Source of the DNA: CAVYPR01 sp052145775 | GTDB taxonomy: Bacteria > Actinomycetota > Acidimicrobiia > Acidimicrobiales > RAAP-2 | Reading direction: 5' to 3' | Assembly: GCA_052145775.1 (NCBI GenBank) | Contig: JBKQNY010000112.1 | Span: forward strand, 1 to 11,547 | DNA length: 11,547 nt | Part shown: piece after piece, positions 1 to 7,115 of the stretch | Numbering within the stretch: position 1 is the stretch's first letter | Layout: every line of letters begins with the position of its first letter | Notes under the pieces: generated by a model | Database searches by the model: none | What the model was told of the DNA's origin: nothing | Seen by the model: only the letters and a program-made list of their open reading frames with translations | Made by a program: the position numbers and the translations under genes

Positions 1-122
1 ACCGGCAGGTAGCCCATGTCACGCAGGCGCCCGACCACCGCCGGCAGGCTCTCGCCCTCGAGCTGGCCCTGGATCAGGTTGCCCGTCTGGTCACGGACCT
101 TGTAGTCGAAGGTGGTCGTCAT
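1..122 (-). CDS. pilC: Type IV pilus platform protein PilC (GspF family), N-terminal fragment
   Basis: The gene runs off the left edge, so only the first 40 residues are present. They begin MTTTFDYKVRDQTG, followed by a G-x-L-E-G-E segment and a helix ending RLRDMGYLPV. This is the usual start of PilC/GspF proteins (F/Y-x-Y-x-x-x-D-x-x-G-x-x-x-x-G-x-x-E-A, then LxxxG). PilC is the polytopic inner-membrane platform on which the PilB and PilT ATPases act; this cytoplasmic N-terminal segment precedes the first GspF domain. It lies 78 nt downstream of pilB on the same strand, the common pilB-pilC order, and is probably co-transcribed with it. The ATG at 120-122 is chosen because the family match begins there; no strong Shine-Dalgarno sequence precedes it. 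The identification rests on a short stretch plus context. Confidence 0.8.
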   Translation of the reverse strand, partial: MTTTFDYKVRDQTGNLIQGQLEGESLPAVVGRLRDMGYLP

Positions 123-200
123 CTCAGTAAGTGCCGCGGACCGCGAATTCAGCGAGGTCCGGATTCCGCACCCTGGCCGCGGAAGCGCACGCCAGGCCGG

Positions 201-2498
201 TCAAATGACCACCCGGAGCACTTCTTGGAGCGTCGTCTGCCCCCCGACCACCTTCAGTAGGCCGTCCATACGAAGCGTCCGCATGCCCTGGCTGCAAGCC
301 TCGCGCTCGATGTTGGCCATCGGCTGCTGCTCGATGATCATGCGATCGATCTCCTCGGTCATGATGAGCACCTCGGCCAGGACCATCCGGCCGTGGTACC
401 CGGTGTGGCTGCACGACCGGCACCCAACCGCCCGATACAGCACGGAGGTGTCGACACCTGTGAGATCCGACTCCTTGTAGCCGGCGGCGATGTAGTCCTT
501 TTCCGAGGCGACGTAGGACTCTTTGCACTGCTTGCATAGCACGCGCGCCAGGCGTTGAGTGAGGATACCGGTGATCGAAGAGGTCACGAGGAACGGCTCG
601 ATCCCCATCTCGGTGAGGCGCAACGGCGTGGCGGCAGCCGTATTGGTGTGGAGCGTGGTGAGCACCAGGTGGCCGGAGAGTGCCGCCTCCATGGCGATGG
701 TGGCCGTCGGTGCGTCGCGGACCTCGCCGATCAGGACGATGTCAGGATCGGACCGCAGGATGGACCGGAGCGCCCTAGCGAAGTCCAGACCGGCCTTCTG
801 GTTGATCTGCACCTGGGTGATCCCGTCGATCTGGTACTCGACGGGGTCCTCCACCGTCACCACCGACTTCTCCTTGCTCATGACCTCTTGGAGGGTCCCG
901 TAGACGGTGGTGGTCTTGCCGGCTCCGGTGGGTCCGGTGACGAGGATAACCCCGTAGGGATGGCGGTAGGCCTGGGCATAGCGGTCCAGGGTGTCGGGGA
1001 AGAAGCCCAGCTCGGGAAGCCCGCGGATGCTGGCGGACTTGTCCAAGAGCCGCATCACACACGTCTCGCCGAACATCGACGGCAGCGTGGCCAACCTGAG
1101 GTCGATCTGGCGATCGCCGACCGAGAGCGAGACACGTCCCTCCTGGGGAACGCGGTGCTCGGCGATGTCCATCTCGCCGAGGACCTTCAGCCGGCTCACC
1201 ACGGCCGGGTGGATGGAAGCGGAGGCCGACGTGGCGTCCTGCATCACGCCATCTATGCGGAATCGGATCCGCAGGCGCTTGGGCGTCGGCTCGATATGGA
1301 TATCCGATGCCCGCTCGTTCAACGCCTGGAGGATGAGGAGATTGACGTAGCGGACAATCGGAGCGTCCTCCACGACCGACTGCAAACTCTCCAGCTCGAA
1401 CCCACCGCCCGTCGGGGCCATGTCACCGGCGGCATCCTCGGCGAGCCCGCTCATGTCGACGTCGCCCTCATAGGCCAGTCGGATCTGGGTTGCGATCTGC
1501 GACCGGGTGGCTACCACCGGCGTGAAGTTGCGGCCCATGATCGTGCGCAGATCGTCCATGGCGTAGACGTCGGAAGGATTTGCCATGGCGACGAGCGGCA
1601 CGCCGTCTTCGATCCGGACCGGGAGAACCATGTGGTGGCGGGCCACCGATTCGGGTAGCAACGAAGCTGCCCGTTGATCAACTGGGAACGTGCTCAGGTC
1701 GACGAAGTCCAGACCCACCTCACTGGCCATGCCCCGCACCAGGTCATCCTCGGTGGCCAGTCCCCTGTTGAACAGATACCGCGCCAGGGACTCACCGCTC
1801 TGCTGGTACGCACCGAGAGCCTCCGTCATGTCCTCGACGGTGACACGGCGCGACTCGACGAGAACACGGGCCAGAGCGGGCGCGTCGGGCGGAAGCCCGC
1901 TCAGGTCCACGCCCGGTGGGACGACGAGCAGTCCGTAGCCATCGGGCGCCGGTGGGGCTGTGGCCGGCGCCGGGGACAATGGATCGGCTGCTGCGCTGCC
2001 CACGGCCTCCGAGTCGGGGACCGCCGGTGTGGCGGGCGGCGCAGCGGTGTCTCCCTGACGGTCGAGGATGCCCACCTCCCCGTGGTCCGACCCGTTGGTG
2101 GCCCCGTTGCCTTCACCCGATTTCCCCGATACGGGCCACAGCGGTGGTGTCGAAGGCGATCCCGGTGCCGTCGTCGTCGACGAGGGCGCGTTCGCACTAC
2201 GTGAGTAGAGCTGGGCGATGGCCCGGTCCACCTGCTCCGGACCAGCCACCACGGCCACGAACTCCCTGCCCAGGCTCTGCCGGAGGGCCTCCATTGCGGA
2301 CGCATTCCCCGGATCCGACACGGCGACAACCGGGGTGCCGAGCCGGCGCCCGATGGGTACCGCATGCAGCTGCCGGGCCACGTCCTCGGGCACGAGGGTG
2401 GCCACTCCCGGGGCGAGTGCCGCCTGGCTGAGATCAACAAAGCGCAGGCCATGCTCTGCGGCCAGGCGCCGTGCGCTGTCCTCCGGCGCCATGGTCAT
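201..2498 (-). CDS. pilB: Type IV pilus extension ATPase PilB (GspE family) with duplicated N-terminal domain
   Basis: Hexameric cytoplasmic ATPase that drives pilin polymerisation. The 765 residues are longer than the roughly 560-570 usual for PilB. Core motifs are all present: Walker A GPTGAGKT (522-529), the VEDPVEY Asp box (549-555), Walker B DIVLIGEVRD (586-595), a His box GHLVLTTLHT (609-618) and the tetracysteine zinc site (C655, C658, C693, C696) typical of PilB/GspE. The extra length is N-terminal. A GspE-N-like block at about 10-98 (...GLRFVDLS...) is followed by a low-complexity Pro/Ala/Ser/Thr/Gly linker at about 100-190. A second, fuller GspE-N/MshEN-like block at about 205-342 contains the matching ...GLDFVDLS... 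segment. The first of two adjacent ATGs (2496-2498 and 2490-2492) is used; GGGGGAAA on the minus strand lies a few bases upstream. pilC follows 78 nt downstream. The RLG motifs that bind c-di-GMP in MshEN domains appear only as degenerate ALA/SLA here, so nucleotide binding is uncertain. Confidence 0.95.
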   Translation of the reverse strand: MTMAPEDSARRLAAEHGLRFVDLSQAALAPGVATLVPEDVARQLHAVPIGRRLGTPVVAVSDPGNASAMEALRQSLGREFVAVVAGPEQVDRAIAQLYSRSANAPSSTTTAPGSPSTPPLWPVSGKSGEGNGATNGSDHGEVGILDRQGDTAAPPATPAVPDSEAVGSAAADPLSPAPATAPPAPDGYGLLVVPPGVDLSGLPPDAPALARVLVESRRVTVEDMTEALGAYQQSGESLARYLFNRGLATEDDLVRGMASEVGLDFVDLSTFPVDQRAASLLPESVARHHMVLPVRIEDGVPLVAMANPSDVYAMDDLRTIMGRNFTPVVATRSQIATQIRLAYEGDVDMSGLAEDAAGDMAPTGGGFELESLQSVVEDAPIVRYVNLLILQALNERASDIHIEPTPKRLRIRFRIDGVMQDATSASASIHPAVVSRLKVLGEMDIAEHRVPQEGRVSLSVGDRQIDLRLATLPSMFGETCVMRLLDKSASIRGLPELGFFPDTLDRYAQAYRHPYGVILVTGPTGAGKTTTVYGTLQEVMSKEKSVVTVEDPVEYQIDGITQVQINQKAGLDFARALRSILRSDPDIVLIGEVRDAPTATIAMEAALSGHLVLTTLHTNTAAATPLRLTEMGIEPFLVTSSITGILTQRLARVLCKQCKESYVASEKDYIAAGYKESDLTGVDTSVLYRAVGCRSCSHTGYHGRMVLAEVLIMTEEIDRMIIEQQPMANIEREACSQGMRTLRMDGLLKVVGGQTTLQEVLRVVI

Positions 2499-2704
2499 GT
2501 GGTTTCCCCCGTGTCGGCTGCGATGCTGGAGAAGCTCCTGCCTCGTCCGACTGCCCGACGGTCTGGCCTGCCCATCTTCACCCTTTCGGGAACCCCCGCG
2601 TGCTGGATCACCGCTCCCGCCGATGGCAAGCAGAGACTACCCCTTCGATCACCGAAATGGAACACCATGTGCCCACCATCGGCCCCTCCATGGGCGTCCG
2701 GCGC

Positions 2705-2710
2705 TACAGT
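2705..2710 (+). promoter_or_regulatory. Candidate -10 element for a leaderless pilD transcript
   Basis: TACAGT matches the TANNNT consensus and ends 6 nt before the ATG at 2717. Transcription would then begin at or next to the start codon, the arrangement of leaderless genes common in actinobacteria. There is no Shine-Dalgarno sequence before this ATG, which fits. No convincing -35 hexamer is seen. The same hexamer occurs in the pilM upstream region. Inferred from spacing only. Confidence 0.4.
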
Positions 2711-2716
2711 CCGGCC

Positions 2717-3550
2717 ATGGAGCCGACCACCGCGGCCCGGGTGCTCGTCGTGGCGGTCAGCGGACTGTTCGGCCTGGTGGTGGGCTCATTTCTGAACGTC
2801 GTCATCTACCGGGTCCCACGGGGAATGTCGGTCGTGCGGCCACCGTCCCACTGCCCGAACTGTGACACCGAGCTCAAGTCGGCTGACAACGTGCCGCTCC
2901 TCTCGTGGCTCGTCCTGCGGGGGAAGTGCCGGTACTGCCGGACGCCGATCTCCGTCCGCTACCCGATAGTGGAGCTGCTCACGGGCCTGTCCTTCGCCGC
3001 GGTTGCCTGGGCCCTCGGGTCCCTCGACCCCCTTCCGTCGTTGCTGGCCGTGGTGGCGGCTTCCCTAGCGGCGGTGGCCATCGACCTCGACGGTCTGCCC
3101 ATTCCATGGTCGGTGGACCTCGCCGCCGGGATCGGGGCTGGCTCGCTCATCGTTGTGGCTGCCGCCGTCGCCGAGCCCGCGAGGATCGGGTGGGCCGCGC
3201 TGGGTGGAGGTGCAACCGCAGTAGTTGCGCTCCTTGTCGACCGCACCGATCGCGGCGCCGGACGAGCATGCATCATCGCGACGCTCGGCTGGTCGTCCTC
3301 GTGGCTCTGGGCCCCCGGGGGACTCGTCCTGGCTGGTTGGGTGCTGCTGGTCGCCTCAGCAGTCGCCATCGGACAGCGGACTTCGCTCACTCGAGCAAAC
3401 GAGGCACGTGTCGCCGGTGCACTGGCCGGCACTCCCGCGCAAGCCAACACGTCCGGCCGCGTGCCCTCGGCGAAGTTCTCCCTGGTGGCGATGGCTATCT
3501 GCGGGTTCGGCCTTGTGCTGGTATCGAGCGCGCTGAACTCGCCCTTCTGA
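2717..3550 (+). CDS. pilD: Prepilin peptidase-like membrane protein PilD (A24 family), second catalytic Asp replaced
   Basis: 277-residue polytopic membrane protein of the PilD/GspO family, which cleaves prepilin leader peptides and N-methylates the new end. The N-terminal part is canonical: GSFLNVVIYRVP (about 23-34), two CxxC pairs (C46/C49 and C71/C74), and RYPIVELLTG (81-90). The first catalytic Asp motif, AIDLDGLPIP (121-130), is present. The second motif, normally GxGDxK, aligns to GAGRAC (180-185), so the catalytic Asp is Arg183; acidic residues D175 and D178 lie just before it. The usual C-terminal IPFGP-like segment is also not clear. The start at 2717 is chosen because family similarity begins there. 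An open frame extends upstream to 2471 but it overlaps the divergent pilB start and has no family-like sequence. It converges on pilT with 13 nt between the stops. Family membership is secure, peptidase activity is doubtful. Confidence 0.85.
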   Translation: MEPTTAARVLVVAVSGLFGLVVGSFLNVVIYRVPRGMSVVRPPSHCPNCDTELKSADNVPLLSWLVLRGKCRYCRTPISVRYPIVELLTGLSFAAVAWALGSLDPLPSLLAVVAASLAAVAIDLDGLPIPWSVDLAAGIGAGSLIVVAAAVAEPARIGWAALGGGATAVVALLVDRTDRGAGRACIIATLGWSSSWLWAPGGLVLAGWVLLVASAVAIGQRTSLTRANEARVAGALAGTPAQANTSGRVPSAKFSLVAMAICGFGLVLVSSALNSPF

Positions 3551-3563
3551 GCGGAATAAGCCC

Positions 3564-4667
3564 CTACTGGAAGCGACTGCCAGTGGAGATCAGGCCGCGT
3601 CGCTCCAGCGTGACCCGCAAGTCATGGGGATTCGACGACACCTGCATCGCCTCCTCCAGCGTAATCCTCCCCTGCGACAGCAGGTTGGCGAGACTCTGGT
3701 CGAAGGTCTGCATCCCATAGTACTCACCCTCGGCGACGATCTGAGCGATCTCGCCGGTCTTCTCGGGGTCCTCGATGCACTGGCGGATCCGCCCGTTCGC
3801 CACCATGAGTTCCACGGCGGGGAGGCGTCCCCGACTGTCGGCCCGTCGCACGAGACGTTGAGCGACGGTTCCCTTGATCGATCCAGCCAGCGCCATGCGG
3901 ACCTGGGTCTGCTGGTACGGGGGGAAGAAGTCGATCACGCGGTTGATCGTCTCGGTGACGTCGATGGTGTGGAGGGTGCTGAGCACCAGGTGGCCGGTTT
4001 CGGCCGCGGACAGGGCAGCCTCTGCAGTTTCGGTGTCCCGCATCTCCCCGACGAGGATCACATCGGGGTCCTGCCGGAGCACCACGCGCATGGCACTGGC
4101 GAAGGAGTCGGTGTCGAAGCCGACCTCGCGCTGCTCCACCGAGGCGACCTGGTCATGGTGGAGGAACTCGATAGGGTCCTCGATGGTCACAATGTGACAT
4201 GGGCGCGTCCGATTGATGTGGTCGATCATCGTGGCCAGGGTCGTCGTCTTTCCCGAACCGGTAGGCCCAGTCACCAGGATGAGCCCGCGTTGTTCCGCCG
4301 CGAGGTCGTAGATCGCCGTGGGCAGTCCCAGCTCCTCGGCCGAGGCCGCGCTCGTTTGCACCCGACGCAACACCATGGCCACGGTGCTGCGCTGGTAGAA
4401 CGCGTTCACTCGGAACCGTCCCAACGAGGGAACCGAGTAGGCGAAGTCAACCTCGTGATGCTTCTCGAAGGTTTCGCTCATGCGTGCGGGCAGGATTGTC
4501 TCCACCAGGAGCTCCATCTCCTCGGCGGAGAACGCCTCCTCGTCCTGCAGTAAGCGCAGGTCGCCGTCGATGCGCATCCGCGGCTGTGCGCCCGCCTTGA
4601 TAAGCAGGTCGGATCCGTCGACTCGCGCCATCAGTGCTAGCAAGCGATCGAGATCTCTTTGTTCCAC
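3564..4667 (-). CDS. pilT: Type IV pilus retraction ATPase PilT
   Basis: 367-residue cytoplasmic hexameric ATPase that powers pilus retraction, close to the usual length of about 345-370. It has the short PilT N-terminal PAS-like domain (about 1-100) with a variant of the SDLHL motif (SDLLIKAG, 19-26). Walker A is GPTGSGKT (134-141), the Asp box TIEDPIE (161-167), Walker B DVILVGEMRD (202-211) and the His box GHLVLSTLHT (225-234). The PilT-specific C-terminal AIRNLIRE element is recognisable but altered (NGRIRQCIED, about 291-300). The long N-terminal extension and tetracysteine of PilB are absent. It starts with GTG (4665-4667) and has no clear Shine-Dalgarno sequence. A TAAGCT hexamer on the minus strand 8 nt upstream could give a nearly leaderless transcript. 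It is divergent from the unknown gene at 4767 and convergent with pilD. Confidence 0.95.
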   Translation of the reverse strand: MEQRDLDRLLALMARVDGSDLLIKAGAQPRMRIDGDLRLLQDEEAFSAEEMELLVETILPARMSETFEKHHEVDFAYSVPSLGRFRVNAFYQRSTVAMVLRRVQTSAASAEELGLPTAIYDLAAEQRGLILVTGPTGSGKTTTLATMIDHINRTRPCHIVTIEDPIEFLHHDQVASVEQREVGFDTDSFASAMRVVLRQDPDVILVGEMRDTETAEAALSAAETGHLVLSTLHTIDVTETINRVIDFFPPYQQTQVRMALAGSIKGTVAQRLVRRADSRGRLPAVELMVANGRIRQCIEDPEKTGEIAQIVAEGEYYGMQTFDQSLANLLSQGRITLEEAMQVSSNPHDLRVTLERRGLISTGSRFQ

Positions 4668-4671
4668 GCTG

Positions 4672-4689
4672 TGAGAGCTTATGCTCTCA
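4672..4689. promoter_or_regulatory. Palindrome with opposed -10-like hexamers between pilT and a divergent gene
   Basis: TGAGAGCTTATGCTCTCA forms 7-bp perfect arms around a TTAT centre. It contains TANNNT hexamers on both strands: TATGCT at 4680-4685 (plus) and TAAGCT at 4676-4681 (minus). The minus hexamer lies 8 nt from the pilT GTG. The plus hexamer lies about 80 nt before the gene at 4767. The element could be a symmetric divergent promoter, an operator, or both. No clear -35 elements accompany it. Sequence symmetry is seen directly; function is inferred. Confidence 0.4.
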
Positions 4690-4753
4690 ACCGGCGGTCA
4701 CCGAGCATGGGATGTGCCAACTCGGTCCGGTGAGAGAAGCCAAGATGAGGGTT

Positions 4754-4760
4754 GGAGGAG
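4754..4760 (+). promoter_or_regulatory. Shine-Dalgarno sequence fixing the GTG start at 4767
   Basis: GGAGGAG ends 6 nt before GTG at 4767. An in-frame TTG at 4752 is upstream of, or overlaps, this site and so is an unlikely start. Confidence 0.75.
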
Positions 4761-4766
4761 CACTGC

Positions 4767-5318
4767 GTGTCCGACGTCTGGTTGTCGGGGGAGAACACAC
4801 TCAGCGAGCAATCCGACCAGGTCGCCGCGGTGAGCGCTCATGGCGATGCACCCGTCGGGACTGAGCTTCCGTCGAACGCACACCTCAGGTTCTCAGGTGT
4901 CCGTGTGATTCGAACCGACGAGGAGGGTGCCACCCCGGGCATCCCACCGGGTGTCGACCTCGAACTCGACATCGGTGACGAGGAAAGCATCATCCTGCGA
5001 GCCGGCACAGCGGCGGTCTGGACCGCTCAGTGGTCTGAGCTGGTCCGATGCTCCACGCCCGAGCGCGTGTCCCTCAGCGGTGGTGGTCGAGGGGTGCTTC
5101 TGGTCGTCGAGACCCTCCAGCACTCCTCGCTGCTCGCCGTTCTGCCGGCCGATCGACCACGGAATTCGGAATCAGCAATCCGCGCCAGCGCCTCGCAGCA
5201 CGGCGTGCGAGGCCGCCGATCGTCGCCGCCTGCACTGGTCGTGGCAGGAGTCGTCGCAATCGTGGCGGCGGCGGTCACCGCAGTCCTCCTGGCTGCGGGC
5301 CACGCGATCCATCTCTAG
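4767..5318 (+). CDS. Unknown protein with C-terminal membrane anchor
   Basis: I do not recognise a named family. The 183-residue product (from GTG 4767) has a polar N-terminal part (about 1-40). A beta-rich central part follows (about 40-125), with alternating hydrophobic strands such as FSGVRVIRT, VDLELDIGDEESIILRAG, AAVWTAQWSELV and GVLLVVETL. A basic, serine-rich stretch (about 130-150) precedes a single C-terminal transmembrane helix, PALVVAGVVAIVAAAVTAVL, and a short tail. The central pattern (strand, hairpin, W-S/x-x-V, strand ending in a ...VLPADRP segment) resembles small PH-like domains of actinobacterial membrane proteins, but this is only an impression. The topology suggests a tail-anchored protein with its globular part in the cytoplasm. 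It is divergent from pilT and converges on the next gene with 19 nt between stops. A role in pilus function is suggested by position only. Confidence 0.7.
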   Translation: MSDVWLSGENTLSEQSDQVAAVSAHGDAPVGTELPSNAHLRFSGVRVIRTDEEGATPGIPPGVDLELDIGDEESIILRAGTAAVWTAQWSELVRCSTPERVSLSGGGRGVLLVVETLQHSSLLAVLPADRPRNSESAIRASASQHGVRGRRSSPPALVVAGVVAIVAAAVTAVLLAAGHAIHL

Positions 5319-5337
5319 GACGCCTGGGGCCCGGAGT

Positions 5338-5670
5338 TCAGCCTGGCGCTGCGGAGCGCAAGTCGTCGACCGAGAACTCGCCGGTCACCTCACCACCACA
5401 CTGCGAGCAGTACTCCACATGCCGCCACGAGCGAAGGAGCCTGGTCCCGTCGGCGTTGAGTAGGACCACGAAGGACTCGGTGAAGGGATCCAGCTCGATC
5501 CCGAAATAAGGCCGCCACGCGGTGGAGGCCTGGTGGGCGTCGAGATCCAGGCCCTTGAGGATTCGCCGGAACCTCATGCTCTCGGTATCGAATACCCAGG
5601 TGCTGTGACAGGACTCGAGGACGAGGAGATGCTCCGGGTCACTCTGCACAAGTGAATCATGAACGAACAT
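5338..5670 (-). CDS. Conserved-looking small unknown protein with CxxCGG motif
   Basis: 110-residue soluble protein with no signal peptide or membrane segment; function unknown. It is rich in aromatic residues, His and Arg (for example SCHSTWVFDTESMRFRRIL at about 20-38 and WRPYFGIELDP at about 52-62). Near the C-terminus it has HVEYCSQCGG (about 84-93), one CxxC pair that might bind metal with His or Cys elsewhere. The composition and dense aromatic motifs look like a real, constrained protein and not a chance frame, and no better frame covers this stretch. It starts at ATG 5668-5670, 78 nt downstream of the carboxyltransferase stop, on the same strand. It could be co-transcribed with that gene or have its own promoter in the AT-richer gap that carries the tandem repeat at 5676-5698. 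Confidence 0.7.
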   Translation of the reverse strand: MFVHDSLVQSDPEHLLVLESCHSTWVFDTESMRFRRILKGLDLDAHQASTAWRPYFGIELDPFTESFVVLLNADGTRLLRSWRHVEYCSQCGGEVTGEFSVDDLRSAAPG

Positions 5671-5675
5671 GTTGA

Positions 5676-5698
5676 GGAATCAATTTCGGAATCATTTC
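5676..5698. repeat. Near-identical tandem repeat upstream of the 110-residue gene
   Basis: Two adjacent units, GGAATCAATTTC (5676-5687) and GGAATCATTTC (5688-5698), differ by one A. They lie 6-28 bases upstream of the minus-strand ATG at 5670 in an AT-rich island within GC-rich DNA. Their placement, about one helical turn apart, suits a protein-binding site or a core promoter; this is inferred. A weak 6-bp inverted repeat (CGGTTC at 5698-5703, GAACCG at 5716-5721) lies next to them. Confidence 0.45.
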
Positions 5699-5748
5699 GG
5701 TTCTGTGAAACTCCGGAACCGCCTGGTCACGGGATCTAACTTGCCTAC

Positions 5749-7098
5749 TCACTGGGGTCCGCTGTCGTGCTTTCGTCCAACGAGGATCTCGCGCTTGCTC
5801 GCCAGGGCAGCCAGGGATCGGGTCAGGACCGCCCGGGTGTCTGCGGGGTCGATGACCGCGTCAACGAAGCCGCGTTCGGACGCCGGCCATGGGGTCAGGT
5901 ATTCCTCGCTGTAGGCGTCCTCGAGCCTCCGGCGATCGTCAACGCCGACCTTGCGATGCAGGATCTGCACGGCTCCGGGCGCTCCCATGACCGCCACCTC
6001 GGCTCCCGGCCACGCCACGCAGAGGTCGTTGCCCAGGCCTCTTGAGTCCATCACGATGTACGCCCCACCGAACGCCTTGCGCAGGATCACGCAGAGTCGA
6101 GGCACCGTGGCCTCGGCATATGCGAAGGCCAGCTCGGCGCCGTGCCGGATCATGCCCCGCCACTCGAGGTCCTTGCCGGGCAGGAATCCCGGAGTGTCGA
6201 CCAGCGTCAGGATGGGCAGGTTGAACCCGTCGCAGAAGCGTACGAACCGAGCCCCCTTCTGGGATGCCTGAATGTCGAGCGTTCCGGCGAGTGAGCGCGG
6301 CTGGTTGGCGACCACCCCAACCGAGCGCCCCCCCAGCCGCACAAACCCCGTGACCAGCTGCGGCGCCCACCGCCCCCAGAGCTCACAGAACACTCCGTCG
6401 TCGGCAACCCCTCGAACCACGTCGCGCACGTCGTATGAAGCGTTCCCGCGATCGGGTATCACCTCGCGCAATTCGGGAGCAGGACGGTCGAGGGGATCGA
6501 GGGTGGGATCGAGCTCCGTCTCCTCATCTGCGTGGCGTGGCAGGTAGCTCAGCAGCTCGGAAACTGCGTCGTCGGTGTCGTCCGACTCCAGAGCGCACAG
6601 GCCGCTCAGCCCTGAGTGAACGCCCACCCCTCCCAGGGACTCCAGATCGACACGTACGCCGGTAAACGCCGCCACCATGGCGGGGCCCGATACGAAGGCG
6701 ACGGCTGCCGGAGTCATGACAACCAGGTCGGCCATACCGAGCAGCAGGGCCGGGCCCGAGACGACAGGACCGGTTGCCACCGCGATCACCGGGACCACCC
6801 CCGAGCAGGCGGCGATGGCCGCCGCCGATCCGCCCCAGCCGTGCAAAGCGTCGATGCCCTCGGAAACGTCGGCGCCGCTCGAGGACAGCTCCAGCACGAG
6901 GGGGATTCGGAGCAGCAGTGCCGTGTGGGCAGCTACCGTCAAGCTCTCACCGTCACGTCTGGCCAACGCGCCGCGGCGCCGGTCCGATGCGGTGCGGGCG
7001 AACACCGCATCCCTGTCGCCGAATTTCCGAAGGTCCAGCTTGACGGTGCCGTCGACACCTGCACGTACCGCGGTCACGTCGCCTTGGCGCTGCTCCAT
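5749..7098 (-). CDS. Acyl-CoA carboxylase carboxyltransferase subunit (AccD/PccB type), shortened N-terminal lobe
   Basis: 449-residue biotin-dependent carboxyltransferase, which moves the carboxyl group from carboxybiotin to an acyl-CoA (acetyl-, propionyl- or related). The C-terminal half is classical: SVGVVANQPRSLAGTLDI, ARFVRFCDGFNLPILTLVDTPGFLPG, then GAELAFAYAEATVP, RKAFGGAYIVMDS and an AEVAVMGAPGAVQIL segment, ending with ERGFVDAVIDP. The N-terminal half is recognisable but diverged: SSSGADVSEG where SGGARIQEG is usual, and GPVVSGPALLLG where GPCAGGA is usual. It is also about 70-90 residues shorter than the 510-540 of PccB proteins, lacking the ARERI...LLD region. The start at ATG 7096-7098 is chosen because the upstream in-frame sequence runs into the divergent promoter region and has no family similarity. 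TAGGAT lies 8 nt upstream. No biotin carboxylase or carrier gene is in the window, so substrate and partner are unknown. Confidence 0.85.
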   Translation of the reverse strand: MEQRQGDVTAVRAGVDGTVKLDLRKFGDRDAVFARTASDRRRGALARRDGESLTVAAHTALLLRIPLVLELSSSGADVSEGIDALHGWGGSAAAIAACSGVVPVIAVATGPVVSGPALLLGMADLVVMTPAAVAFVSGPAMVAAFTGVRVDLESLGGVGVHSGLSGLCALESDDTDDAVSELLSYLPRHADEETELDPTLDPLDRPAPELREVIPDRGNASYDVRDVVRGVADDGVFCELWGRWAPQLVTGFVRLGGRSVGVVANQPRSLAGTLDIQASQKGARFVRFCDGFNLPILTLVDTPGFLPGKDLEWRGMIRHGAELAFAYAEATVPRLCVILRKAFGGAYIVMDSRGLGNDLCVAWPGAEVAVMGAPGAVQILHRKVGVDDRRRLEDAYSEEYLTPWPASERGFVDAVIDPADTRAVLTRSLAALASKREILVGRKHDSGPQ

Positions 7099-7115
7099 CC
7101 CCGCTGATCCTACGA

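Noticed and set aside
555..1658. Long plus-strand open frame (367 codons) opposite pilB
   Set aside because: Antisense shadow of a GC-rich gene. The protein is His/Arg/Gly-rich with no motif, while pilB on the other strand has complete catalytic motifs. The same holds for 3624-4553 opposite pilT and 10521-11267 opposite the transposase.
2471..2716. Upstream extension of the pilD reading frame (82 extra codons)
   Set aside because: It overlaps the divergent pilB start and its promoter region and has no family-like sequence. The canonical N-terminal segment starts just after the ATG at 2717.
5698..5721. Inverted repeat CGGTTC...GAACCG as a terminator of the carboxyltransferase gene
   Set aside because: Arms of only 6 bp with a 12-base loop and no T-run; too weak to call.
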